A stretch of DNA of 64,000 bases from Myrmaecium sp. VS I D KN 1 (taxonomy: Eukaryota; Ascomycota; Dothideomycetes; Valsariales; Valsariaceae). The notes below the pieces were generated by a model. The model was not told the origin of the DNA. It was given only the letters and a program-made list of their open reading frames with translations, and did not search any database. Each line of letters starts with the position of its first letter. Position 1 is the first letter of the stretch. Shown here one piece after another: positions 44,131 to 54,794 of the stretch. Location: assembly GCA_019775845.1 (NCBI GenBank), contig JADQAV010000018.1, positions 1,123,044-1,187,043 on the forward strand, in the 5' to 3' direction. The position numbers and the translations under genes were made by a program.

Positions 44131-44734
44131 TGCTTTGCTTTCTTCCCTATTTTTTCTTTCTTTTCACCTCTTTTCCTTTCCCGATGGACGGTGAGAGAGC
44201 GTGGAGGGGGCGGAGTGAGGTTGCGCAAGTAGTGGTGAGTTCGCGACGGACGCTGTTTCTCGTTCTGGCTTTCCTGTTTAGGTGGTGTACTAGGTGATAT
44301 AGGTTGTGTAACTGGTGCAAGAAAGGCGGAGAGTGAAGATGGTGATCGTTGTCTGAGGAGGAGTTGAAATTGACTGAGAGAAGCGAGTATGCGATACTGT
44401 ACTCCTACGCTTCTGAAGGAAAGTGATTCGATGTTGTTTCCTCTGTCGCGGACGGTGTTGACTGGAAGTGGAAGCTTGTGAACAGGGGTCCAAGCTCGCG
44501 CGGGTGATGTGCAGAACGCAAACCGAGGGATGGAAAGCGGTTGGACGGGAAGATGCAGCCTTTGTGCGACAAGTGACTCGAGTGAAGATATTATCCATTC
44601 ACCACTAAATTAGTGAATACTTCATCAGCGCAACGAGTGATGCTTCCAGCTGCAAACAACCGCTGTCGCATCCATCTCGAACCCGGCAAGATTGTCAAAT
44701 ATAAACATCAAGCCGACTCCGTCCTTAGAAACTC
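44131..44734. promoter_or_regulatory. APC10 upstream region
   Basis: 604 bp between the APC10 start and the tRNA-Thr gene. No coding signal is seen. It should hold the APC10 promoter and the tRNA 5' flank. Confidence 0.4.
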
Positions 44735-44825
44735 GCCGCTATGGCACAGGGGTACTGCGTCGCACTTGTATCGCATCCGCGTACAGATTATGCGAAGATC
44801 CTCGGTTCAATTCCGAGTGGTGGCA
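44735..44825 (+). tRNA. tRNA-Thr (anticodon UGU) with 19-nt intron
   Basis: Acceptor stem GCCGCTA pairs with TGGTGGC (two G-U pairs), followed by discriminator A. The D-arm is GCA...TGC with loop CAGGGGTAC, the anticodon stem TCGCA/TGCGA and the T-arm CTCGG-TTCAATT-CCGAG. The loop reads CT-TGT-A and is split after position 37 by an intron at 44771-44789; removing it leaves 72 nt. Internal A and B boxes match consensus. A T-rich Pol III stop follows from 44826. Confidence 0.88.
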
Positions 44826-45114
44826 TTTCTATTTATCTCTTTTGCTCCGTCATCTTGCTTTTTGTTTTTGTTCACTCGATGGACTTCTTTCGACGATAGA
44901 GGTAGACATGATATTCTCTAATGCAAATATTTTGATCCATGTGCTGAAGAAGAATCTCGCCTCGCGTAATAGATGAGCGTCGGACAGCCCAGCAACGCGG
45001 GAACCCTTTCCCGCTCCCTCACCTCCGAGCTTCTCCGCCGACAGCGAAAAAAGTAAACAAACCACCATCACCTCCACCACTCCCATCACCAAACGCAACC
45101 GACACCCGCACGCA

Positions 45115-47269
45115 ATGGGCGGACTCCCCCAACCCGCTCCAGCACCGCCCACCATGGAGCTCTCCCCGCAATACAAAAGTGAGTAACTCACTTCCTCCTC
45201 CATGCGCCGCCCACCACGCATCTGACTAACAAACCAATGCGCGCAGCACTCACCCAAGCCGTCCCCTCCCCGGACGGACAATACCTCGCCTACGTGACCC
45301 CGGGGCCCTCCTCACGCTTGCAAATCCGACACCTTCGCACCAACGAGCTGATCCGCAGCATCCTCCTCCCCTCCGACCTCCAGCCCTCTTCCAACAGCAA
45401 CAGCGCAAAACAACAACAAGCATACTCCGCACCGCAAATCCGCTGGCCGCAACCATCACCCTCCACCACCTCCACCAATGCCTCACCACCACCCCGCATC
45501 CTCCTCTACACCCCCAACGGCATCCACATCTACACCACAAACCCCCCAGACACCCCCTACCACGCCCACATCAGCAACGGCACCAACGGCCACGGCGGGC
45601 TGACGGGCGCCGCCTTCGGGCCCTCCCCCTTCTTCATCCTCAGCCAAACCGACTTCCACGCCCGCATCCGCATCTGGGACCTGCGCCATCCCCCCCGTCG
45701 ACGCGCGCTCGTCGCCGAGGTCGCCGACCCGAAATTCGCCTTTCCCAGAAGCTGGGCGTGCAACCCGCGCAACGGCACGCTGGCCTTGCTCACCCGACCG
45801 GGTCCGAGGGATGAGCTGGTGTTGTTGGCGAGGGGGAGTTATGGGGTGTTGAGGCGTGTGGGGATCCCGGGCGCGGTGGATGTGGCGGGCTTGAGATGGA
45901 GTATGGATGGGCGCTGGTTGGCGGTGTGGGAGGGGGTGGGGTGGGGGTGTCGGGTGTGGGTATTCGTGGCGGATGGGACGTTGTTTCGGGTTTATGCTGG
46001 GGGGGAGGGGGAGGGGGATGGGGAGGATGTGTTGGGTGTGCGGAGTGTGGAGTGGTGTCCCCGCGGGGAGTACCTGGCGTTGGGCGGGTCGGGGACGCGG
46101 GTTACGCTTTTGGGGGCGAGGACGGTTCGTTTTTCTCTTTTCTTTTCCTTTCCGCCTTCCTTCGTAACGACAAGCTACTAACCACCCCGCAGTTCTCCCC
46201 CGCCGTCCACCTCGACCACACCCCCACCATCCAGCTTCCCGGTCACGCACCCGTGTACACCGAAACCGTGCACCCCTCCCGCACGCGATCCTACACCCTC
46301 ACCCCGCAGCCCTGCACCCCGCCCCTCCTCACCGCCCCATCCTCCGCGGGGCCCGGCATCACCACCCTCGCCTTCTCCCCGCACACCCGCCACCTGGCCA
46401 CGCACGCCGCGGGTGCCCACCCCACCCTCGTCTGGCTCTGGGATCTGGCGGGCCCGACGCCCCGGCCGGCGGCGGTGCTGATTCAGCATAGTCCTGTGCG
46501 AAGGTTGAGTTGGCATCCCCGACGGAAGGGATGGTTGTTGGTTGTTTGTGCGCATGGGGAGGAGGATGGAGAGCTGGAGGAGGGGGAGGGGGTGGAGGAG
46601 GAGGTTGTGTTTTATACGTGGGATGTTGGTGGTAGTGGTAGTGATGTTGTGGGGCCGCCGGAGGTGAGAAGGTGCTTTTTGAAGAGGGATGGGAGGAGGG
46701 GTGGGAGAAGGGGGGCGCGGAAGGCCGGGGTGGAGGTTACTTGGTTGGAGACGCGGGGGGGAAGGGATGGGGATGGGGATGGGGTTGGGGATGAGGGGGA
46801 GGAGGGCGAGTTGGCGGTGTTGGTTGCGGATAAGGAACGTGCGGTGGTGGGATGGTTTGGGGAGGGGACTCGAGGGGAGGGTGAGGGGGAGGCTGGGGGT
46901 GGAAGGGAGGAGAAGCAGCAGCGGGTACAGAGGGTTTGCACGCCGGATGCGAAGGTGGATGAGAAGGGGCAGGAGGAGGATGAAGATAGTCTCTTTGAGA
47001 TCTTGACCGGACGTACGCCCGGCCCGCAAGGCGGACGGGAGAGGCCGCTTGTTCGGCTGGAGGAGGGGGAGGGGGAGTTTGTTGCTGAGGACCCTGAGGA
47101 GGAGGAGAGTTTGGTGGATCTTGTGGGCGATGTGGATGGGGATGTGGATGGGGATAGTGAGATGGAGGATGGGTTGAGTCGGTTGGAGGATACGTTTCGG
47201 GAGGTGAGGAGGAAGGGGAAGGGGGGAGGGAGGGGATTGGGGGATAGTGGGTTGGATGAGATGTTTTGA
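45115..47269 (+). CDS. WRAP73/WDR8-like WD-repeat protein
   Basis: Three exons, 45115-45178, 45247-46124 and 46193-47269, give 672 aa with phase kept. An alternative in-frame start is at 45154 (MELSPQYK). WD-like repeats include AVPSPDGQYLAYVT, DFHARIRIWDLRHPP, GLRWSMDGRWLAVWEG, SVEWCPRGEYLALGGSGTRVTLLG, and, after intron 2, ITTLAFSPHTRHLATHAAGAHPTLVWLWDL and HSPVRRLSWHPRRKGWLLVVC. The order and the VHLDHTPTIQLPG block recall WRAP73/Wdr8, a spindle-pole or centrosome microtubule anchoring protein. The C-terminal ~190 residues are Glu/Gly/Asp-rich and end in a conserved-looking GDSGLDEMF. The intron-2 donor (GTTCGT) is slightly unusual. The function is inferred by family only. Confidence 0.78.
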
Positions 47270-47595
47270 GTTGGAGGGGTTGAGTTTGTCTTTTTTTTTT
47301 TTTTCTTATTTCTTGTTTCTTTCTCTTTGGTTTAATTTTGAGATATATACCCCTTCGTTTTTCTTTCGGCTTGATTATTGAGATGTGTGAGGTGTTTTGT
47401 ACTTGTACTGTGATTCTATAGACAAGGGTTTCGGCGTGCTCTTCTTGTGGATGAGGATGGAAAATATGAGGATACGGACTGGGGCTGAATAGATGTAGGT
47501 AGATAACTCTCACATCTCCTTCCTCTTAGGTAGTATGTTATAAACATTGCTGACACACTCCTCCTTCATCCACCTCTCACACCCTCTCTTCTCTC
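47270..47595. other. Intergenic region
   Basis: It holds the 3' end of the WD-repeat gene, with a T run at 47291-47304, and the 5' flank of tRNA-Glu. Nothing else is seen. Confidence 0.4.
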
Positions 47596-47705
47596 TCCGA
47601 TATGGTCTAGTGGCTAGGATTCTCCGCTTTCATCTCTTCGCACATCCGACGGATTGCAAGGAAAAGGTTGCCGGAGCGGCCCGGGTTCAATTCCCGGTAT
47701 CGGAA
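47596..47705 (+). tRNA. tRNA-Glu (anticodon UUC) with 38-nt intron
   Basis: Acceptor stem TCCGATA pairs perfectly with TATCGGA, followed by discriminator A. The A box TGGTCTAGTGGCTA, anticodon stem CTCCG/CGGAG and T-arm CCGGG-TTCAATT-CCCGG are all present. The anticodon loop CT-TTC-A is interrupted after position 37 by a 38-nt intron, 47633-47670. The mature length is 72 nt. A T-rich stop lies downstream (47749-47756). Confidence 0.92.
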
Positions 47706-49414
47706 ATCATCAGATGGTGCTGTGGCTTGGAGGCTTTCGCTCTCCTCTTTTTTTCTCTATATTTTTAGGTGCCTGGGAGACCTTCCCTCTCTTTCTCTCT
47801 CACTCTGCTTAGAGGAGGCGTAGGAAGGAGGACTGATCTTTTCCTATCCTTTTTTTTTCTTCTTTTTTCTTTAGATGTTAAGATCTTTTCGTGCCCTTAG
47901 CAAAGCCAGTGATGAACCCAAGACAGGCCGGCCGGACGGACGGGCGGACAAGCCCCCGAAAACCCACGCCGCGCCGCGCCGCGCCTCGACTCGAAGCCCA
48001 CTTATCCACCCATCCATTCAAATTGACTGATTGTTGAAAGTGGTTGACGAATGATGGACGATGTATATAGTCACCCACAAAAGAGTTACGGCGGCAGGGG
48101 CACAGGGGGGAAAAGGGAGGGCTGCTTGCTTGCTTGCTTGTTGGTGGGTGATGGGGATGGGGGATGGTGGGGTCCATCCCCTCTTCCCTTTCATGGTGGG
48201 GTGGGGCTGGTTCTATTGCCCCTCCTTTCGTTCTCCCTCGCTCTCCCCTTTGCTGTGCGGCGCGGAGGGGGAGAGGGGGAGGGTGGGAGAGGGGAGAGGG
48301 GAGAGGGGGTTTGGTCGAATAATTTGGGGCTGTATTGTGCTGATATCTCTTCACCTACATACGGTATCTGAGTATATACATATATGTTCAATTGCACATG
48401 TATATGATATCTTTCGGGGAACACAACGATCCAGCCCGCTCACTGATGACGTCGATTTGCGGTGACGACGGCGGGAAGGGGGAGGGACACCACTGGTGAC
48501 TGCATCCTCCTCCATCTTCCTTCCATCGATGACAGCCTGAACGTCATTGCAAAGCACAAAATGGAGGATGCTGAGTGGGCGGATTGGACCAGTTTTCCCC
48601 ACGCTTCAATGGAGCATTGCGTGCTCGGTGCAGCCAGCCATGGAGGTCGGTGGCTGGCCCTGGCCCTGGCCCTGGCCCTGGCCCTGAACTTTGACGGGAG
48701 AAAGATAGTAAGAGTTCATCATTCATCAAAGGGAAAGGAAGAGTGATCGATCTATTTCATCTATCTGAACTCCTATAAAAACTACTAGGTAGGTTTACCT
48801 CCTCCATATCCAAGCTACTCGAACTTCTACCTACCTACAACCTACTAACCACGCCATCTCCTTACTGAAAAAAAGTCCCTGCCCCCTTCTCGGTCCATCA
48901 CCGGCGACTACGGATACTCCTCCTCCTCCTCTCCCGTCCTCGTACCGCTGTGACAGGGTTCATCCATCTGCCACAGCCCCCCCTTGACCTACGTAAAGGG
49001 TAGCGGCTCGAACTCCTACCTAGCTCCAACTATTTCCTCCCCTTCCCTTCCCTACCTAGGTATTCACACATACGATTGACCGACCTCTCCACCACTTCCC
49101 GTCCCTTCTTGCGTGGCAGCAACCCGCCCGCGCTCCTTTCTAGATTGGAATATATTTGGAAAAGAGGGCCCACCTGGTTGCTGTTGTCCCGTCCATCACT
49201 CCGAGTTCCTCACCTGAGACCTTTTTGTCTTACTTTTTTTTTCTCTTCCTTGTTCCCTCAGCACCACCTCTTTTCTCGACTTACGGAATCGGATCTTGGA
49301 AAACAGATCCCCTCCCCTCCTCTTGTCGGCTTCTGGTGTGGGTGTGTGTGTGTGCGAGAGATCAGAAGAAAGAAAGAGAATAAGTTTGGGTCTTCGTGGT
49401 GATTGATATCAACC
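47706..49414. other. Gene-poor region with simple repeats
   Basis: 1.7 kb without a supportable gene. It contains a GCTT run (48121-48139), G-rich purine stretches (48265-48310), a TGGCCC run listed separately, clustered TACCTA/TAGGTA words (48784-49060) and the leader of the following gene. Confidence 0.4.
48655..48686 (+). repeat. Hexanucleotide run (TGGCCC)5
   Basis: Five tandem TGGCCC units in non-coding sequence. Confidence 0.9.
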
Positions 49415-51166
49415 ATGTCGAACAAACCGATTTTCGCGGCAACCCATCCGAGGGCTTGCTCGACGGCTTTTGAGCGGGTATGTCTCTCCCTTCTCCCTCT
49501 CCCTCCTCCCAATGGCATGACCATTGGGTCTCACCTCTCCAGTTCATCATCCTCTGCCTCAATTGACTTGGGTTCCACACCATATCTGACGAGATGTAGG
49601 TCTTCATGACCCGCCGCGATGCGCTCCAATGCGTCCACGAACCCTTCGGCGACGCCTTCTACTTTGGCCCCGAACGTCTGGGCACCCGGTACATGAACGA
49701 CGAGAAGGCGAGGGTGGAGAGCGGGTTCAGCGAGAGCACCTACAAGGACATCTTCGACCGGATCGAGCGCGAGAACACAGAGGTGGGACCGGCATTCTTT
49801 CCTTGCTTTTGCATCGCGTTGTGATTTTCCGCGTTGTCATGCTGTTTCCCCTCACCGGACGGCGGATCACCATGATCTCATTATTTCCCCTCTTCCTTCT
49901 TCCTTGCATCTTTTCTCTCCCCCCTCATCCTGCTGCGCCGCTTTGCGCCGGCTGTAGGCGATCTTGAGGCGCCTCGGTCGCCCCACTTGATCTCGAGCCT
50001 GCGGTCTCGGAACCCCGTCACGGACCGCGTCTTGACTCACGGACCCCTGCGCGGTCATGGTAGCCCGTTCAGCCCTCCTTCCCCGAGCCAGACGATGTCG
50101 ACCATAGATCGCATCTCGGATACCTCCGCACCCATTCATACCCTCGCACTTGCTTTCTGCCATTGCAATACCGCTTCCCTTGGAATGGCCTCACGCACGA
50201 TGGACCGCTTGCTTACCATGGAGAATAGGGAAAGCGCGTGTTCATCAAAGACATCTGCCACTACCTCGTCCCGCCCAACGGACAGCCGGCCGCCATCGCT
50301 CCGAGTCTTGTGCAGTTCAAGCGCGGCGTGGGCACCGAGGACCGGAAGGTGAGCCGGCCGGAGTACCCGTATGACACCTTCGCGGAGCCGGGTAACCCGA
50401 CTGTGGTGCCAGAGGACCTGCTCCGGCGCTTCCACTGGACCTTCCTCATCCGCCACCCGAAGCACAGCATCCCCAGCTACGTCCGGTGCACCGTCCCGCC
50501 GCTCGACGCCGTCACGGGCTTCTACGACTTCATGCCGGAGGAGGCCGGGTACGACGAGCTCCGCCGCACGTTCGACTACCTCAAGAACACGGGTCAGATT
50601 GGACCCCGGATCACCGGGCAGGAGCAGCCGACTACCAACGGAGACGCGCACGGAGAGACGAACGGCGTGGCGGCGACGAACGGCGAGGAGGAGCGGGTGG
50701 ACATTTGCGTCATCGACGCGGACGACCTGTTGGACGACCCGGCCTACATCATCGAGACGTACTGCAAGAGCGTCGGCATCGACTACCACCCGGACATGCT
50801 GCGCTGGGACACGGAGGAGGACCACCGTCGGGCGCGTGCGGCGTTTGAGAAGTGGAAGGGTTTCCACGAGGATGCCATCAACTCGTCTGATCTGAAGCCT
50901 CGGGCTCACGTAAGTGTTTTCCCCTTTCCCTTTTCCCCCTTGGAAGTGAGAAGGAGATGGCGCGCAGATCAGATTCGCTGACGCTTCTCCCGCAGAAGAA
51001 AGAGCCCAAGACGGACGAGGAGCTGTACGCAGAATGGGTGGAGAAGTTCGGCGAGAAGCTGGCGAAGACGATCCAGGAGACGGTGGAGAAGAACGTGGCG
51101 GACTATGAGTATCTGAAGCGGTTCGCCATTCAGCTTCCTTCATCTTCTTCCTCTGAGTCTGTCTAG
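49415..51166 (+). CDS. P-loop sulfotransferase-like protein
   Basis: Four exons, 49415-49477, 49600-49782, 50229-50909 and 50996-51166, encode 365 aa, all joined in phase 0. The N-terminus MSNKPIFAATHPRACSTAFERV has the sulfotransferase-type phosphosulfate loop. Further blocks are HEPFGDAFYFGPERLG, GKRVFIKDICHYLVPP, WTFLIRHPKHSIPSYVR (PAPS 3'-phosphate-type Arg/Ser) and an Asp/Glu-rich WDTEEDHRRARAAFEKWKGFHEDA. It resembles fungal proteins annotated as P-loop NTPases of sulfotransferase fold; the acceptor is unknown. The second intron is long (446 nt); its acceptor was chosen because GKRVFIKD follows directly in phase. An insert (TNGDAHGETNGVAATNGEEE) near 225-245 is low-complexity. Confidence 0.8.
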
Positions 51167-51794
51167 GCAGAACGGAAAACTTAGGTAACGGCCGATGATG
51201 TGGTGGACTTCTTTTTTTTACTGGCTGGGAAGGCAAATCAGGGGGTACAAATTGTTTGTTCGATGGATTGCCTAATTCCTTTTCATACATAGTGTAGTTA
51301 CTGCTGTTCGCCCTATTTCGTTCACATTCGTATCATGATTGAAGTATTCATTTATGCATTGTTTCATTGATTGCGTGTGAGTATCTGGTTGTAAATATCT
51401 AGGTACTCGCGAGATCGGGACCAATCCACGCCTTTCCCCCTTTTCATTGGTTGTCCCGCACGGATCCACCGCCGCCGCCCGCCATCGTCGCCTCCAAACG
51501 ATCGACGGGATCTCCTGGCCTGGGCAGACCGATCAACCTCCTTCTGCGTCCTCTTCGTCCATTCGTTCTACATTCGCGGTTCAATTACACCGTGACACTG
51601 CAGTCCCCGCCCGCACTTGATGCCATCATTTATATGCGGTGACGCCTCGCATTGAAGACCAGCTCGCCCTCCTTCATCTGCTGTTCACCACCGCCGCCGC
51701 CACCGCACCCTTTCCCTCCCATCCCTCCACACGCGCGACGCAGCAACCCCGACCGATTTTCGACGATTACGAATTGAAAAGACACCAACCGGCA
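51167..51794. promoter_or_regulatory. Intergenic region upstream of the glycosyltransferase gene
   Basis: 628 bp with the 3' end of the sulfotransferase-like gene and the upstream region of the next gene in tandem. In-frame codons continue upstream of 51795 but have no ATG. No other gene is seen. Confidence 0.4.
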
Positions 51795-53426
51795 ATGCTG
51801 GGCCGGTCTCGCACCAGCTACCTCGTCGTAGCGGCCGCCCTCACCGTCCTCTTCCTCGTGTACACGAACCTGCAATGGACGACGACGACAACGGGCACGA
51901 AGGCGGCGCCCCGACCACGACCCGCCCCGGCGACGAACACGAACACGGCCGGACCCGCGCTCACGGCCTGCCCGCCGGAGCTCAAGGGGCTCGAGCTCAC
52001 TCAAAAATTCCGCTACCGACGGCGGTGCCTGCGCGCGCGGCCCACGGAAGGGCTCGTCCGGGAGGAAGGACGAAGTATGCAGACGGTGGCGGCTGCGTTG
52101 CTGCCGCCGGCCGAGCGGGCGGTGGAGATCGAGCGGGCGACGTGCGAGGCGCTGCCGGCGTGCGATGAGGTGCTCGAGATCCCGGTCCCGGCGTGGACGC
52201 CGCCGGCGGAGGTGGACACGTCCGCGCTCATCGTGGGCGCGGCGACGACGGCGGCCCGGTTGGTGGATAGCCTGCCGTACATGGCCCGTTGGCTGCGCGG
52301 CTCGGCGACGCATCTCGTCGTCGTGCTGCCGGACGCGGACGTGCGGGACGCGACGACGATGGGCGCGCTTCGTGATGCCCTTGCCCGCCACGCTGTCAAT
52401 GCGACGCTCGTCCCGGATCCGGATGCGGGCGATGGCCAGGCGCAGATGCACTTTGAGATCCTCCGGGCGTTGCATCAGCATAAGACGCCCGCGCACCGCT
52501 GGTTCGCGGTGATCGACGACGACACCTTCTTCCCGTCGCTGCCGCGGCTGCTGGACGCGCTCGCCCGCTACGACCCGAGCCAGCGCTGGTACGTCGGCGC
52601 CATCTCCGAGAACTGGGGGCAAGTGGTGCGGCACGGGTACCAAGCGATCGGAGGCGCGGGGGTCCTCCTCTCCCTCCCCTTGCTCGACGAACTCGTCTCC
52701 CACTTCGACGCCTGCAAGACCGGTCGTCCGGAGGGGGACGTCATGATCCTCGACTGCGTCAACCGACACACCCGGCCCCACGTGCCCCTCACCATTCTGC
52801 CCGGCCTCCAACAACTCGACGTCTGGGGCAACCCGGACGGGGTCTACGAAGCGGGCCTCCACCCTTTACTCTCCCTCCACCACTACCGCTCCTGGCACAC
52901 GTTCCCCGTGCACCTCGCGCACCTGGTCGCCGACGCCTGCGGGCCCGACTGCTTCCTGGAGCGCTACCACTTCACCGCCGACGACGCGGTCCTCAGCAAC
53001 GGGTACAGCGTCGCGGTGTACCCGGATGGCACGAAGGGTGTGGATTTTGTCCTGATGGAACGCACGATGCGCTCCGCCGAGGAAGGACAGTATGAGAATG
53101 CGTGGGGCGTCATGCGCGCCCCGCTCGAACAGCCGGGGCAGAAGTGTAGTTGGAGGTTGGCGGCGGCGGCGAAGGCGGGCGATGCGGGGGTGGCGGTCAG
53201 GAGTTGGTATGTGAGGGGGTGGGTGGAGGGGGGGGAGGAGGGGAAGAGGCGGAGGGGGAGGAGGGATGGGGAGGCGGTGGGGGAGCAGCAGGGTGAGCAG
53301 CAGGGTGAGGGTGCGAAGGGGGAGCAGCGGGAGGAGCAGAAGCAGGGTGAGCAGCAGCAGCAGCAGCAGCAGCAGGGAGGCGAGAAGGAGCTGGATGAGG
53401 TGTTGGAGGTGGTTTGGCTGCCTTGA
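51795..53426 (+). CDS. Fringe-like (GT31-type) glycosyltransferase, type II membrane protein
   Basis: A single exon of 543 aa. The start ATG at 51795 precedes RSRTSYLVVAAALTVLFLVY, a signal anchor, then a Pro/Thr stem. The luminal domain has FAVIDDDTFFPSLPRLLDAL with the Asp-Asp-Asp metal motif, YVGAISENWGQ, IGGAGVLLSLPLLDEL, PEGDVMILDCVN and LPGLQQLDVWGNPDG, as in Fringe/DUF604-related fungal proteins. It probably adds a sugar in the Golgi; donor and acceptor are unknown. The C-terminal ~80 residues are a low-complexity Glu/Gly/Gln tail with a GEQQ repeat and a Gln run. The codons are extremely GC-rich until about 53100. Confidence 0.82.
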   Translation: MLGRSRTSYLVVAAALTVLFLVYTNLQWTTTTTGTKAAPRPRPAPATNTNTAGPALTACPPELKGLELTQKFRYRRRCLRARPTEGLVREEGRSMQTVAAALLPPAERAVEIERATCEALPACDEVLEIPVPAWTPPAEVDTSALIVGAATTAARLVDSLPYMARWLRGSATHLVVVLPDADVRDATTMGALRDALARHAVNATLVPDPDAGDGQAQMHFEILRALHQHKTPAHRWFAVIDDDTFFPSLPRLLDALARYDPSQRWYVGAISENWGQVVRHGYQAIGGAGVLLSLPLLDELVSHFDACKTGRPEGDVMILDCVNRHTRPHVPLTILPGLQQLDVWGNPDGVYEAGLHPLLSLHHYRSWHTFPVHLAHLVADACGPDCFLERYHFTADDAVLSNGYSVAVYPDGTKGVDFVLMERTMRSAEEGQYENAWGVMRAPLEQPGQKCSWRLAAAAKAGDAGVAVRSWYVRGWVEGGEEGKRRRGRRDGEAVGEQQGEQQGEGAKGEQREEQKQGEQQQQQQQQGGEKELDEVLEVVWLP

Positions 53427-53444
53427 TTCGGAGGGGGTTTGGGG

Positions 53445-53502
53445 ATGGGAAATGGAAATGGAAATGGAAATGGAAATGGCAATGGCAATGGCAATGGAAA
53501 CG
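53445..53502 (+). repeat. Hexanucleotide array ATGGAA/ATGGCA
   Basis: About nine ATGGAA-type units, three of them ATGGCA, lie just after the glycosyltransferase stop codon. Confidence 0.88.
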
Positions 53503-53744
53503 GATGGGGAATTAGAAGGATATGGGTGTAGGGGGGATAAGGGGTGTGTATTTTTCTTCTTTTTTTCTTTCTTCTTTTCTCTTCTTCGGCTTCTTGTTTT
53601 TTCTTCTTCCTCTCAGCTTCTCACCGTGGGATTTTGAGCTGGAAAAGGGTCGGTGCGAGAAAATGAGCAAGGCAAAGGGGGCAAAGGGCAGGGAGAAGGG
53701 GGAGGTGTTGGCAGCCTGTTGAATGTTTTTCGCTGACGGCCGTC

Positions 53745-53746
<2 letters not shown>

Positions 53747-53782
<36 letters not shown>
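53747..53782 (+). repeat. Poly-T tract of 36 bases
   Basis: An uninterrupted T run in convergent non-coding sequence. The length is likely imprecise in the assembly. Confidence 0.9.
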
Positions 53783-54794
53783 CTGTTTTTCTGAGCTTCT
53801 GAGCTTCTGATTCTTACTTCTTTTTCCTTTACTTCTTCTTTTCTTTTGTTCTTCATTCATGGTTTGATGACCGCATCGCGTATATACAGTAAATATATAT
53901 ATTTACCTTCACATATCCTACCTTTTCTTTTTCCTTTTCCAAGGAAACAAAATGGACAGACGGACGGACGGACGGAGATCCACGAATGTCTTCTCCAGTA
54001 AGAAAAAGCATGGATGACATCACCAGCACTTCGTACTTCAATTCCAAAAAAGGGTTATTCGATGAACGTTGATGTGAATTAATAATAGGATTGATATATG
54101 TATACGTAGCACCGTTCTCCAGTATCGCCTCACGCCTCGCTTCCTATCTTGGACCAGCAGCTATGAACAGACGCGACAGGGAAAGGAAAGGAACAGCGCG
54201 ATTGTAAGAGCCTTGCAGGGGAAAGAAGAAGGTGTGTATAGAGGCAAAGCTCCACCACGCCCGCAAGAGAGGGGACGGGGAGAGGGTAGGATGATGTGGA
54301 AGCACCAGTGGTGAGGGACCATAGGAGCAGGGCAACAGCAATAGCAACAGAGAATAGAGCAAGAAGACACGCTGATCACGAGAGAAGAGGAGGAAGAAAG
54401 AGGTAGAAGAAAGAGATCGGCCGTCGCGGAGCATACATTTCATAACGCGTGCGCTGTAGACGCGGGCAAGGCAAAGTAAGACAAGACGACCCCGTGCAAG
54501 ATGCTATAAGAAAAGGGAATGATGCCTCCGGCGCCCACGCAAGAAGAGAGAATTGGGAGAGGGAGGAACGCCAACGCCGTATTCGTGGTGGTGCAAGAAA
54601 GATTCAATTACGCGGATCCGGGGTTTCCATGTATGCATGCTGGGTAGGGTGATGTGATGCAAGAACGAGAACGCAAGAGCAAGGAGAAGAGAAAGAAAAA
54701 TGTTGAAATTAATCCAAAGGTTTGCGCTCATTGGGCAAGAGAAGTAAGGGAAACATGGAAGAGCTATTAGTATCGAGCCCCATTTGTCGGGGCA

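Larger units (their letters stand above)
53427..54794. other. Convergent intergenic region with simple repeats
   Basis: 1.4 kb between two 3' ends. It contains the hexamer run and poly-T tract listed separately, a short run of GGAC units (53957-53973) and AT-rich sequence (53878-54110). No gene is recognised. Confidence 0.4.

Noticed and set aside
50136-51290. Minus-strand ORF opposite the sulfotransferase-like gene
   Set aside because: Antisense shadow in GC-rich coding sequence with no motif.
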